NCBI GenBank assembly: GCA_032717465.1
Contig: CM064664.1
Coordinates: 365,001 to 429,000, forward strand
Source of the DNA: Coenobita brevimanus
Lineage: Eukaryota; Arthropoda; Malacostraca; Decapoda; Coenobitidae
Direction of reading: 5' to 3'
Length of the DNA stretch: 64,000 nucleotides
This document shows, piece after piece, positions 1-11,178 of the stretch; position 1 is the stretch's first letter, and each line of letters begins with the position of its first letter. Both the position numbers and the translations under genes were made by a program. The notes beneath the pieces were generated by a model, which was not told where the DNA came from, made no database searches, and saw nothing but the letters and a program-made list of their open reading frames with translations.

Positions 1-84
1 AATACACACGTTACCATTATATTCTTATGTGTTTATCTTATTGTGATGCCTATTACATATATCAGAGCCGTTCACATAGCGGGT

Positions 85-263
85 ATGGAACACGTGGCAA
101 CACTGTACAGAGGTTTGTGCCCCACCCAAACCGCCAATTAAGATTGGTACCACCATAGCAACAGTGTATCTGTTTGTTCGTGTATACATGCTTGACGAAA
201 GTTCGGATCATCAACTCTCTTCATCCGTAGTGAACCTCCGTCAGAGTCAGAGTTCATCCCATA
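85..263 (+). repeat. Repeat X, copy A (uninterrupted)
   Basis: This stretch matches, in inverted orientation, two blocks at 3143-3215 and 3489-3535. Shared words include CGTAGTGAACCTC, CAGAGTTCATCCCA and GTGTATCTGTTTGTT. Copy A lacks the insertion that splits copy B, so it serves as the empty-site reference. No coding capacity was recognised. The outer limits are approximate because similarity fades gradually upstream of position 150. Confidence 0.6.
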
Positions 264-280
264 GATGTCTGGGTGCAAAG

Positions 281-448
281 TTGAGTGGGGAGAAAAATGT
301 CTCAGCAGTTGAGTGGGGAGAAAAATGTCTCAGGAGTTGGGTGGGGAGAAAAATGTCTCAGGAGTTGGGTGGGGAAAGAAATGTCTCACCAGTTGGGTGG
401 GGAGAAAAATGTCTAACCAGTTGGGTGGGGAGAAAAATGTCTCAGGAG
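281..448 (+). repeat. 28-bp minisatellite, six units
   Basis: Units start at 281, 309, 337, 365, 393 and 421. Each is close to TTGGGTGGGGAGAAAAATGT followed by CTCAGGAG, with single-base differences (CTCACCAG, CTAACCAG, GAAAGAAATG). Because 28 is not a multiple of three, the short open frames across it cycle through frames and are not credible genes. Confidence 0.9.
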
Positions 449-734
449 TAAGGCGGCTCTCCCATCGCCTTAGCCAGTTACATGAAACTGGTCGCACGGA
501 AAATTGTTGTGTGCCACATGTCGCGCTGACCAGGACCAAATAAATTTGACTATTTTAATTTCATAATAAGGTAATATATATAATATTATGATATAAACAT
601 ACACTATTATATATAATACAATAATATATATTATACAATACTTATTTGGCCTTGGTCTGTACAACCTGTGGCACACAACAATTCATAGCGACTGGTTTCC
701 TGCAACTGGTCGAGCCGGTGGGAGAGTTGCTTAA
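449..734. mobile_element. Foldback / MITE with ~88-bp inverted repeats
   Basis: The left arm (about 449-545) and right arm (about 643-734) are imperfect reverse complements. Both carry the words CTCTCCCA, CCAGT, ATTGTTGTGTGCCACA and GACCA..GCCAAATAA, read in opposite directions. The ~95-bp centre is almost pure A/T. Long terminal inverted repeats around an AT-rich spacer fit a foldback-type non-autonomous DNA transposon. The outermost bases read TAAG on both ends; no target duplication is clear beyond a possible TA. Superfamily is not assignable. Confidence 0.75.
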
Positions 735-1770
735 GGGGGGAGCTTGGCATAGTGAAGGCCAGGGCAGGCACCAGACGGAAAGGGGAAGAGGTTCCGTTAT
801 TCATACCACCAGTGATAATAACTGCCGAACTAGTTTTTGAGATCCATTAGCATTCTACTAAATATTTGCACTCTTAACAATAATAAACATTTTATTTTCT
901 ATGTTGTTTTTACATTGTTACCATAACATGTTAATGCACTATATACTGGAATCGCTCCAAGTCTTGCTCTCTCTCACTCTTTCCTTATATCAACAATTCT
1001 ATTTCATAGGGTTACCACTTGATACCATTATCAGTATAGGTTGAAGAGGAATGCATTTACCTGACATCGCCGTCCAATTACAAGATTACCCGCCATATTC
1101 ACATCAGGAATGACAGTGACCAATAATCATTAGGATGATGTTCAGACACTGTTAACGGTTGCTTATTTCCTCGTTCGTAGTACTTCAGGTAGGTGTTTTC
1201 ATGTGTTCTGTGGTTGCACCACGAGGTTAAAATATTGTCATTTCAGCAGGCAGAGTTTGTGCATACTGAGGTCGAATGTGGCTATTATATCAGCTTTGAT
1301 AATGACTTACCGTATCATATTTCATATGACTATGGTCATTACAGCACACCTTTATAGTCCATTCAGGGAACGAATGACTAAAGTACACATTACAAGGAAA
1401 ACTGATTGTGAGCAGTGCAGCTTATGCATGAGGTCACACATTTACACACTCATCGATTATTCACCGAACAACATTATCTCACATTATAGCAAAATGAAGA
1501 CACCACCTCTCCATCACAGTATACAAAAGCTTCCAGTCATTTTAAGCACAATTGCTATTGATTCATGAATAATAGGGACATTTATATCACCACTGCCTCT
1601 GATATTACTTATGTGATTGGTAAATGCAACATAACGAACATGAAATTATTATTACAGGCTGAAACACTCAGGGATGGATACATCACGTCAGTCGACTCAT
1701 GACTAGCTGACTCGAGGCAGTATTCTGCCTCAACGAACAAGTTTCAACCTCTGACATCTAAAGTTCCTAT
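735..1770. other. Non-repeat stretch, no gene recognised
   Basis: No repeat shared with the rest of the window was seen. The only open frame of note is 1203-1568 (+, 121 codons), basic and cysteine-containing, with no family motif and no convincing splice context. It is probably a chance frame. Confidence 0.5.
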
Positions 1771-1778
1771 CTCTCCTA

Positions 1779-2734
1779 TCTATCTATCTATCTATATACC
1801 TAGGCTGCTTCCCCCAAGGAAAGGGAGGTAGCCGAGACAGGACGACACACTCCTCATTACTCATCCATTCAAACACATTATTTCGCATCTTAGCCCCAAA
1901 GGGGGGAAGGAGCAGATCCTCACCGCATCACACCGCACAAGGGTCAACTGCACAGTGCAGTCAGTGACATCCGCAGCAAGGCCTGACAGCAGAGCTGGTT
2001 TACCCCTGCCACATCATAATAGACCCATCCCCTTACCCACACCTGACCTGACTAGCTGATCAGACCAAATGCGGGAGAATATCCCCTCAGGGCTGCATCA
2101 TCATTTATTCATTCACAATTTCTCTCCATTTATTTCTGTCATGCACAGCCACTCTTCCTTGCTCAACAGACATCCCTCTCGCATCCAGCGCTCTTTTCAC
2201 ACTGTCCATCCATCCTATTCGTGGTCTCCCTCTCAGCCTTACACCTCTCACATCAGATTTAGTTACCTTTTTCACCAGTCGCTCATTATCCATTCTCTCC
2301 ATATGCCCAAACCATCGCAACACCCTCTGCTCAACTCTACCAGCCATCTCCCGAACAACTCCAGTTCTCCTTCGCACATCATCATTTCGCACTCGATCCA
2401 TACGCGTCAATCCGCACATACTCCTCAGACACCTTATCTCCATTATATTCAAACTTTTCCTCTCTGCTACACCCATATTCCATGTTTCAGCCCCAAATAA
2501 CGCAGTCGGTACCACAACACCCTCATACAGCCTTCTCTTTACATCCATTCTAAGTGAACGACATCTAAACACTTTTTTCATTCCTCCCAGCACCTTACCT
2601 ACTTCATTCATTCTGAACTTCACTTCTGCATCTATTCTTCCATCCACAGCAACATGTGACCCTAAATAATTAAAACACCCTACCTCCTCAAGCAACTCAT
2701 CATTCAAAACTATATTCATCCCCCTACCATCTAC
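1779..2734 (-). mobile_element. LINE-A, 5'-truncated copy
   Basis: On the minus strand this encodes the C-terminal third of the LINE-A polyprotein in a frame (2719-2105) open for 204 codons. It covers the end of the reverse transcriptase thumb (YLGSHVAVDGRID) and the distal domain with RWFGHMERMDNERLVKK and LRGRPRIGWMDS. The 3' UTR and a (TAGA)n tail lie at the left end (1779-1800). The 5' end is truncated just before the thumb. CTCTCCTA occurs on both sides (1771-1778 and 2735-2742) and is a plausible 8-bp target-site duplication. Insertion by target-primed reverse transcription is inferred from the truncation, tail and duplication. Confidence 0.85.
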
Positions 2735-2742
2735 CTCTCCTA

Positions 2743-3135
2743 CTTAGTTTAAATTAATATCTAGCCAATCAGTAATCCTGTAACGATTAATGACCTAACT
2801 TATCTAATCGTGTCTCGGATCAAGAATGGTATTTCAGTAGGTTTAATCGAAAGCAGCCCAGGACTGGCGAAATGCAAAACGAACACTCAGGCACTGCTAT
2901 CTATTTTTCTACCATAAGGGCCGGTCATATGACGGTTCTTCCCCCCAGTATTCAGGGGACAATTTTTAGTCATGGGTTTATCATGTAATAATGAAAAAAG
3001 AATACGTTTATAAATATGTAATATATGTAAGGATGCAGGCTTTTACATTATTTTGCTTATTGTTTTCAATACTCGCATTATCCAATACTTTCAAGATTTT
3101 CTTTTGAAATTCTATCGGCTAAAAATTGTCGACTG
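2743..3135. other. Unassigned AT-rich sequence
   Basis: No coding frame, repeat or RNA signature was recognised here. Confidence 0.4.
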
Positions 3136-3142
3136 AATATTG

Positions 3143-3535
3143 GGATGAACTCTGACCGAGGTTCACTACGGAAGACGGGAGTCAATTATCCGAACTGTCG
3201 TCGGGCATGTACACACAGCAAAAAAAAAAAACTATCGTTACAGGGGGGTCCGATGTGTTTCATACTGAACAATCTGGCTGTCTCGCTAGGGTTGGTAAGC
3301 CTGACAGTGCGTGAGTTGCCAAATAGGACGAGGTAGTAATATGCATGGGAGAAGCAATGGATATAGCTTATAATAAATATGCAACAAACACACGCAGGGA
3401 TACCAATGGAGGAGGCTGTTATCAAAAACCTTCATTTGTGTGTCATTTTATATCGCGCAGAAGGTGTAACGATAGTTTTTTTGTTGTGTGTACACACAAA
3501 CAAACAGATACACCGTTGCCAGCACCCGTTACCCA
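3143..3535 (-). repeat. Repeat X, copy B (split by a MITE)
   Basis: This is the inverted counterpart of 85-263. It is interrupted at a point where copy A is continuous. The left block ends in TGTACACA at 3208-3215 and the right block resumes with the same octamer at 3489-3496. Beyond 3535 the similarity becomes patchy. Confidence 0.6.
3216..3488. mobile_element. hAT-like MITE, 273 bp
   Basis: A perfect 8-bp direct repeat TGTACACA (3208-3215 and 3489-3496) flanks a segment whose ends are inverted repeats: CAGCAAAA...ACTATCGTTAC on the left, and its complement GTAACGATAGT...TTGTTGTG on the right. Eight-base duplications with CA-beginning termini are the hallmark of the hAT superfamily. The interior has no transposase. 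The paralogous copy A lacks the insert, which supports the boundaries. Confidence 0.75.
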
Positions 3536-3599
3536 CCTCTCGCGGCTAGGTGGCCCAGGTGGAAAGTTTGCCGACTGTACCTTCCATCTCATTGCCTCC

Positions 3600-4364
3600 A
3601 CACTGACATGCTCATGAACCCTTGCCTTATTTGAGAAAGGCAAGGACAGGGGATGAGCTGAAATATATTCTGATGTAAAAATAGTGAAATTTAGAAGAAT
3701 TCTTACCGTTAAAAAATCTGGGAAATTCACCCCAGACCCACCACCAGTGTCTGACTCTGAACCATCTAAATATACAAGGACGGTTTCTCTGTGAACTGAC
3801 GAATGGTCCTAAACAGGTGATGGAGAGCTCAAGAAGAGGCAGAAGACTTTGTAACCTCAGAATCCTTGCACACCTGCACCTTAAGAAGGAACCATGAGGC
3901 GATTTTTGGGAGGTGGACATGGCAGACACGCTGCAGAGAAACCTAAAACTCATAATCAGCCTGACCCAGTACACAAAGGAATGTGGAGTGTGAGGATGAG
4001 AAACAATTAGTGTTTAATTCTGAACCACCCTTATATACAGGGAGGGGTGCCTCTGTGAATGGACGAATGTTCCAAAAATAGCTTATGGCTGATGAAGCGC
4101 CAGAGAAGAGAGAGAAGATTTAGTATCCTAAAAATCCCTGCACAACTGCACCTCGGGAAGGTACCATGGTGCAATTCTTTGTAGCTGAGCAGGCCAACAG
4201 GCTATGCAGAGAGACCTAAATCCCCAATATCTGCCTGACCCTGTACCCAAAGGAATGTGGAGTGCTATGAGGAGAAACGTGATACTGAAGAAATGACTGC
4301 CATGACACACAAACAGCAGTAAATGAATCTGGAATATATCTTACACAATTCCAGCAACGAATGA
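3600..4364 (-). mobile_element. LINE-F (Jockey-like), 3' part with RNase H remnant
   Basis: On the minus strand this continues the LINE-F coding region that breaks off at 22359. Order: a post-RT segment (RVRQILG, APWYLPEV), then an RNase H-like start in which a YTDGS-type motif can be traced as GWFRIKH in one frame and RWFRVRH in another. Next comes a segment resembling the TAEL strand region (FTIFTSEYIS) and KARVHEHVSVEAM. Stops and frameshifts abound. A ~265-bp internal tandem duplication (separate entry) doubles the pre-RNase H segment. The right edge at TTAA 4365 is the MITE insertion point, and one reading frame stays open across the reconstructed empty site. Confidence 0.6.
3752..4285. 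repeat. Diverged ~265-bp tandem duplication
   Basis: Units of about 3752-4015 and 4018-4285 align end to end. Shared landmarks include TCTGAACCA, CTCTGTGAA, TGCACCT, CAGCCTGACCC/CTGCCTGACCC and CAAAGGAATGTGGAGTG. The units differ by many substitutions and small indels, so the duplication is old. It lies inside the LINE-F 3' coding region. Confidence 0.75.
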
Positions 4365-4953
4365 TTAACCTGCCGTGTCCTGGCAGATTTTTCACCATGC
4401 CCCCCCCCCCTATCGCCGGCAGATTTTCGAATTTTGGGGGGGCTAAAACCTCCGCTTTTTATGAGAAACATTGGAAAATGCCAAAAAAGTGTGACCTGAG
4501 CTAATAAGTGCATTATACAGGTGTCCCTCCATTTACATAGTACCGTCTTCTCTGGGCCTTGCTCCAGAGAAGACGTTTTCTATGGAAGACAAAACTATTT
4601 CAAACCATTCAGAATAGGTAATTATTTATTTATTTGGTACGAATTTATATGTAGTACAAGAATATATTGGTTTTCACACAATAATGTAGGCAATATGAAT
4701 ATTGTTTCACTCACCTAACACATCTACATAGCGTACCTTCCTTTACAACATTACTGCCTCATCGTGTCTCCTTGTTTTGTCCTCTGGCTTGTTTCTTCCT
4801 TTGTTCTCCACCTCGCGAATCACTTTCGCCTTGAATTTTGTCATCAGAGAGACATTGGAGCGACATGTCTTTACTGCCCAGGTCACTGCTATCAGGTGAG
4901 TCACCGAGAAAATGGCGTGCTGGGGAAGGGAGGTCAGGCGGGGCCATTCAGTA

Positions 4954-6020
4954 TGTCAGGAATCTATATTATCATAATACAACTCATAATAGATATCAAT
5001 ATAAATGTGTAATCAAAAAGTAACAACTGTAACATGATAGTTAAGCTAGGTGTCGGGACAGGAAATGTGCTTGCAAGATTGCAGTGAAGGAATGCCAGAG
5101 GTGCACCGGAAGTGCTACATACACGCAGACACACAGGCTTCTAGAAACTTCACACACGGCCAGTACACGTGACACAAGCTCTCCTACACTAGAAAGGAGG
5201 AATTAGGGAGGCAGGAGGAGGCTAGCTACAGAGGTGAGAGGTTGTAAAGAGAGAAGAGAAGAGGGGTCCAGCGAGAGCTTGTTAGCATATATATCTATCT
5301 ATCTATCTATTGCCAGACGCCTCAATCCCGTTTGGGGTGGCCACAAACAAATCGCCTCCAAGTCGCCCTGTCCCCCGCCATTTCACTGCCCTGCTCCCAA
5401 CTCACACCCCCCTCTCTCATATACCTCTCCACCCCATCCCTCCATCTCATCCTCGGCCTCCCCCTCTCTCTTCCCCCCTCCACCTCACTCACATACACTC
5501 TCTTCGTCAGTCTTTCACCCTCCATCCTCTCCACATGGCCAAACCACCTCAGTGTGTTCCTCATAACGCTTCCTATCACACCCACATCCACACCACAACG
5601 CTCCTTTATATCCTCATTCGTCAGCCTGTCTCTCCATGTGACTCCACAGGCTCCTCTTAAATAACTCATTTCCACTGCTCTCACTCTTGACTTGTGTCCT
5701 TCCAACAACGTCCAAGCTTCACTTCCATACGTTAGAGTTGGTATCACAATACTGTCATGTAGTAACTTTTTCACTTCCATGCTCACTTCCTTGTTTCTTA
5801 TCACTGCTTTCAATGAACCAGCAACCTTTCTTCCCTGCTGTACCCTTTCATGCTCCTGTGTAATACACACAGTGTTCAACTTAAACTTTCCCTTTGAAGA
5901 TAATAAACTACAATCAAGACCCAGTATCCATCTTTAACTTATCCTGTCACCAACTACAAGTGAACTCCCTCACATAATTACTCAGCTACGACTACTATAT
6001 CATCCATCTCAAGACTCACA
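4954..6020. repeat. Left LTR (contains LINE-B)
   Basis: It starts TGTCAGGAATC and ends AAGACTCACA. Aligned to the right LTR over the first ~340 bp there are roughly two dozen differences plus a few indels, so the element is not recent. A LINE-B fragment interrupts it at 5295-5849; without that insert it measures about 512 bp. Confidence 0.75.
5295..5849 (-). mobile_element. LINE-B, 5'-truncated, in the left LTR
   Basis: The minus strand encodes the LINE-B C-terminus from RVQQGRKVAGSL onwards (5847-5322), including MSYLRGACGVTWRDRLTNED and RWFGHVERMEGERLTKR. The 3' end is GTCTGGCAATAG with a (TAGA)n tail at 5295-5310. The right LTR shows the pre-insertion sequence, reading AGCATATATATGCTCC without interruption, so both junctions are known to within a couple of bases. 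At most 2 bp (AT) of target sequence is duplicated. Confidence 0.9.
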
Positions 6021-6660
6021 TATTATTTTTGGTGGCACGAACGTACGAACCAACGCCTACGAGCCATCACTCCTACACTCAATTAACCACAAGCGAGTAT
6101 ACACCCACAACGAGTAAATCACAAGAAGAAAGAACCAAACATACATCGAGAAAGGAAAACAAATCAAGCAAACGAGGATTGAGAGCAACTCACAACCTCC
6201 TGACCCCACCATTCTCTCCAACCCCCTCTCCGTCTGCTTCATCACCACGCTGACATAGAGGTGAAGAGGGCATACAACCCAACCAAAAACACCGCACACC
6301 TCTCACCCACTGCTTGTTACTCATCTTTACTCACACATTCCTACTTATTTACTCTCAACAGTTATTGAGTGAGAATTCGACGTTGTATGGTGAGGTTCGA
6401 CAATGACTGAGGCTATATCGCACTGCAATTAACACTGAGATCACCAAGCCCTGGAATTTCCGGGAGTAACATAATCTATTAACACAGCCCTGGACTTTCC
6501 GAGAGGGAGATCATCTATCAACACTGTACTTACTTTCCGAGAGCGACATCTTCTATCAGCACATCTCAAATTCTCAGAGAGTGACATCATATGCCTCAAG
6601 TGGGTGATTATACTTTTTACGTATTACTTCCCACTGCTTTAAATTAGGTACACTCACCTC
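6021..6660. other. LTR-element leader with ~40-bp degenerate tandem repeats
   Basis: This follows the left LTR directly. At about 6445-6595 there are four diverged repeats of the form CCTGGAcTTTCCGAGAGxGAxATCaTCTATCAACAC. Open frames are short (6029-6253, 74 codons, Ser/Thr-rich) and match no recognised gag. It is best read as untranslated leader or decayed gag. Confidence 0.45.
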
Positions 6661-6663
6661 CTT

Positions 6664-6784
6664 TACTTATATCTATCTATCTGTCTATCTATCTATCTAT
6701 CTATATATATATATACATATATATAAAATTATATTATATTATATATATATATATCTATATATATATATATATATATAAAATTAT

Positions 6785-6815
<31 letters not shown>
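6664..6815. repeat. (TCTA)n / (TA)n tract
   Basis: Compound simple repeat: TATC units, then TA runs interrupted by AAATTATATTATA. It abuts the 5' end of the LINE-A copy that begins at 6820. Confidence 0.9.
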
Positions 6816-6816
<1 letters not shown>

Positions 6817-7006
6817 TATACTCTGCGGCCAGGTTGTGTTAGGAAGAATACTGCCACCGTATTCCCTGCGTGTCGTGAAAGGCGACTAAAAAGGGCGGGG
6901 TGAGGGGACTAGGGACCCCCTCCTCTGTATTTTAGTTCCTAAAAAGAGACAGGCCAGAGAAAGGGATGGGGAATGGAGCTATCCCCGTACCCTGAAGATT
7001 GGGTCT

Positions 7007-10000
7007 ATGAATGTGCGTGGATGTAGTACGATTGAGGCTAAAAGGGAGGAGATTGGGAGAATGTTTGTGAGAAGAAAGTTGGATGTGTTAGCTTTGAGTG
7101 AAACGAAGATGAAAGGGAAGGGGGAATCTATGTTTGGAAGTGTGAATGGAAGATTGTCAGGTGTTGATAGAGGAAGGGCAAGAGAAGGTGTGGCCTTGTT
7201 AGTGAGTCCGGAAGTACAGCAATGTGTGATTGAATGGAAGGAGGTGTCATCGAGACTGATGTGGGTGAAAGCGAAATTTGAACGTGAGTTGTGGGTGTTT
7301 GTGACTGCATATGGGCCTGGTAGTGAAAGGGCTGAAGAAGAGAGGGAGTCTTTCTGGAATGATGTTGATGAATGTCTGCAGAGTTTTGGAGCGAATGTCT
7401 ATCTATCTATCTATCTATTGCCAGACGCCTCAATACCGTTTGGGGTGGCCACAAACAAATCGCCTCCAAGTCGTCCTGTCCCCCGCCATTTCACTGCCCT
7501 GCTCCCAACTCACACCCCCCTCTCACATATACCTCTCCACCCCATCTCTCCATCTCATCCTCGGCCTCCCCCTCCCTCTTCCCCCCTCCACCTCACTCAC
7601 ATACACTCTCTTCGTCAGTCTTTCACCCTCCATCCTCTCCACATGGCCAAACCACCTCAGTGTGTTCCTCATAACGCTTCCTATCACACCCACATCCACA
7701 CCACAACGCTCCTTTATATCCTCATTCGTCAGCCTGTCTCTCCACGTGATTCCACAGGCTCCTCTTAAATAACTCATTTCCACTGCTCTCACTCTTGACT
7801 TGTGTCCTTCCAACAATGTCCAAGCTTCACTTCCGTACGTTAGAGTTGGTATCACAATACTGTCATGTAGTAACTTTTTCACTTCCATGCTCACTTCCCT
7901 GTTTCTTATCACTGCTTTCAAGGAACCAGCAACCTTTCTTCCCTGCTGTACCCTTTCAAGCACTTCACCCTCCAAACCTCCATCCTTACTCATCACACTA
8001 CCCAAATACTTAAACGTACTCACATTTTCCAATGTGAGTGTGGTAATGATGGGAGATCTGAATGCTAGAGTGGAAAATGTAGCAGTTGAAGGCGTAGTTG
8101 GTATGCATGATGTGCCTGGAAGAAATGAAAATGGGGAACAAATGATAGCGATGTGTGTTGAGCGAGAGATGGTGATTGGGAATACGCTGTTTGAGAAGAA
8201 AGATATTTATAAGTATACACGGGTGAGACAGGAGGGTGGAAGGGTTGTTGATAGAGCTTTGATGGACTATGTGGTTGTGTCTAGGAATGTAATAGGAAGA
8301 TTGTTGGATGTGAGAGTTCTGAGAGGGGAGGGTGGAGGTATGTCTGACCACTACCTGGTGGAGGGAAAGTTAAGAGTAGGTAAGAGATGGGTGAGAGCTA
8401 GGAGGGTTAAGTGTGGCAGGGAGGTTTTGAAAGTGAGTGAGTTGGATAAAAGAGAGAAAAAGATAGAGTATCAGGAGAAATTGAAAGATGAGTAGAACGT
8501 AGTGAAAGATCGGGAAAATGGCAGCGTGGAGGAGGAATGACAGTTGTTTAAGAGTGCTGTGGTGGGGCATGCAGAAGAGGTGTGTGGTGTGAGACGTGTG
8601 GGTGGTGGTGTAAGAAAAGGAAGTGAATGGTGGTGCGAGGAAGTAAGTATGGCTGTGGCTGAGAAGAGACGTGCATATGAAGTGTGGCTGCAGAGGAAGG
8701 ATGAGATGTCATATGAAAGGTATAAGGAAAAGAAGAATAGGTCAAGAACGGCTGTGCGTGATGCTAAAGTGGCAGCAGATGAGAGGTGGGGTAAGCGGCT
8801 GACAGAGAATTTTCAACAGAATAAGAAAATGTTTTGGAAGGAGGCGAAAAGGGTGCGAAAGGGAGAGTCTGGGAAGGAAGAACGAGTAAAACCAGAGGAT
8901 GGAAGGATGTTAATTGAAATGGATGCAGTAAGGAAGAGATGGGCAGAGTAATTTGAAAAATTGTTAAATGTAGAGGAGGAAAGGGTGGCTGAGATTGTGG
9001 CGGATGGAAGGGTGCAAGGAATAAATGTGTTGGGAGAGTTAAATGATTCTTTGATCACGAAGGAGGAAGTGGAGAAGGCAGTAAAGGAGATGAAAACAGG
9101 GAAAGCTGCAGGTATGGATGGGTGTGCTGTGGAATGCCTGAAGGGTGGTGGAGTGACTATTGTTGACTGGTTAGTAAGATTGTTGAATGTGTGCTTTGAG
9201 AAAGGTATGGTGCCAATTGACTGGGCAAGTGCTTGTGTGGTCCCGTTGTATAAAGGCAAGGGTGATAAGTATGAATGTACTAGCTTTAGGGGTATAAGTC
9301 TGTTGAGTGTTGTAGGTAAGGTGTATGGTAGAGTGTTAATTATGAGAGTTAGAGAGGGTACAGAGGGAGTGATTGGTGATGAGCAGTGTGGCTTTAGGAG
9401 AGGGAGGGGATGCGTTGATCAGGTGTTTGCTGTGAGACAAGTGTGTGAAAAGTATTTAGCGAAAGGCAAGGATGTGTTTTGGGCATTCATGGATTTAGAG
9501 AAAGCGTATGATAGAATTGATAGGGAGGCTTTGTGGACTGTTTTAAGATTGTATGGACTTGATGGTAGGTTACTAAAAGGAGTGAAAAGTTTTTATGTAA
9601 ATAGTACAGCGTGTGTAAGAGTGGGAAATGCTGTGAGTGATTGGTTTCCCGTGAGAGTGGGGCTGCGACAGGGATGTGTGATGTCGCCTTGGTTGTTTAA
9701 TATTTACATAGATGGTGTTGTAAGGGAGGTGAATGCAAGAGTTTTAGGTGGAGGTCTGAGTCTGGTGAATGTTGATGGTGGAGAGTGGAATCTGAAGCAG
9801 CTGCTGTTTGCAGATGATACTGCACTGGTGACTGATTCAGAGGAGAGATTGAGACAGTTGGTAGAGGAGTTTGGAGGGGTGTGTGAAAGGAGGAAATTGA
9901 AAGTAAATGAAAATAAGAGTAAAGTGATGAAGTGTGCGAGGTTGATAGATGGTAGGGGGATGAATATAGTTTTGAATGGTGAGTTGCTTGAGGAGATAGA

Positions 10001-10574
10001 TTGTTTTAAATATCTAGGGTCACATGTTGCTGTGGATGGAAGAATAGATGCAGAAGTGAAGTTTAGAATAAATGAAGTAGGAAAGGTGCTGGGAGGAATG
10101 AAAAAAGTGTTTAAATATCGTTCCCCTAGAATGGATGTAAAGAGAAGGCTGCAAGAGGGTGTTGTGGTACCGACTGCGTTATGTGGGGCTGAAACATGGA
10201 ATATGGGTGTAGCACAGAGGAAAAGTTTGAATGTAATGGAGATGAGGTGTCTGAGGAGTATGTGTGGAGTGACGCGTATGGATCGGGTGCAAAATGATGA
10301 AGTGCGAAGGAGAACTGGAGTTGTTCGGGAGATGGCTGGTAGAGTTGAGCAGAGGGTGTTGCAATGGTCTGGGCATATGGAGAGAATGGATAATGAGCGA
10401 TTGGTGAAAAAGATAACTAGATCTGATGTGAGAGGTGTAAGGCTGAGAGGAAGACCACGAATAGGATGGATGGACAGTGTGAAGAGAGCATTGGATGCAA
10501 GAGGGATGTCTGTTGAGCAAGGAAGAGTGGCTGTGCGTGACAGAAATAAATGGAGAGAAATTGTGAATAAGTGA
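7007..10574 (+). pseudogene. LINE-A endonuclease-reverse transcriptase, broken
   Basis: From ATG 7007 (MNVRG) the endonuclease shows SETKMKG (catalytic Glu), AYGPGSER, then after the LINE-B insert GDLNARV, DYVVVSRN and MSDHYLVEG. The RT (about 9090-9950) shows TGKAAGMDG, SFRGISLLSVVGKVYGR, DEQCGFRRGRG, FMDLEKAYDRID, RQGCVMSPWLFNIYIDG and the catalytic box LLFADDTALV. The tail domain has YLGSHVAVDGRIDAEVK and HMERMDNERLVKK. Stops relative to the sister copy occur near 8493 (TAG for TGG), 8540 (TGA for TGG) and 8949. The last open frame, 8961-10574, gives 537 codons. Confidence 0.85.
7399..8030 (-). mobile_element. LINE-B, 5'-truncated, inside LINE-A
   Basis: The minus strand reads NVSTFKYLGSVMSKDGG, then ERVQQGRKVAGSLKAVI, MSYLRGACGITWRDRL and HVERMEGERLTKR. 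The 3' end has a (TAGA)n tail at 7399-7418. The 5-bp direct repeat AATGT flanks it (7394-7398 and 8031-8035), and the LINE-A copy at 31515 shows the unoccupied site. It is closely similar to the copy at 5295-5849 but extends further 5'. Confidence 0.9.
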
Positions 10575-10866
10575 TAACGCAGCCCTGAGGGGATATTCTC
10601 CCGCATTTGGCCTGATCAGTTAGTCAGGTCAGGTGTGGGTAAGGGGATGGGTCTGTTATGATGTGGCAGGGGTAAACCAGTTCTGCTGTCGGGCCCTGCT
10701 GCGGATGTCACTGATTGCATTGCGCAGTTGACCTTGTGCGGTGTGGTGCGGTGAGGATCTGTTCGTTCTCCCCTTTGGGGCTAAGATGCGAATGAATGTG
10801 ATTGAATGGATGAGTAAATGGGGAGTGTGTCGTCGTGTCTCGGCTACCTCCATTTCCTCGGGGGAA

Positions 10867-11173
<307 letters not shown>

Positions 11174-11178
<5 letters not shown>

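Noticed and set aside
281..448. A CRISPR-like array
   Set aside because: Direct tandem 28-mers without spacers; a minisatellite in a eukaryotic genome.
1203..1568. 121-codon plus-strand frame as a gene
   Set aside because: No motif, no splice context, and irregular composition; length is within chance expectation for this window.
5234..5664. Overlapping plus-strand Pro/Ser/His-rich frames
   Set aside because: Antisense of the LINE-B fragment at 5295-5849.
7007..7768. 253-codon frame that looks like an endonuclease fused to a Pro/Ser-rich domain
   Set aside because: The second half is the antisense of the inserted LINE-B; the fusion is an accident of the insertion at 7399.
9704..10606. 300-codon minus-strand Ser/Thr/Pro-rich frame
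   Set aside because: Antisense shadow of the LINE-A reverse transcriptase; similar shadows recur opposite every LINE-A copy (2069-2500, 10179-10520, 34591-35037).
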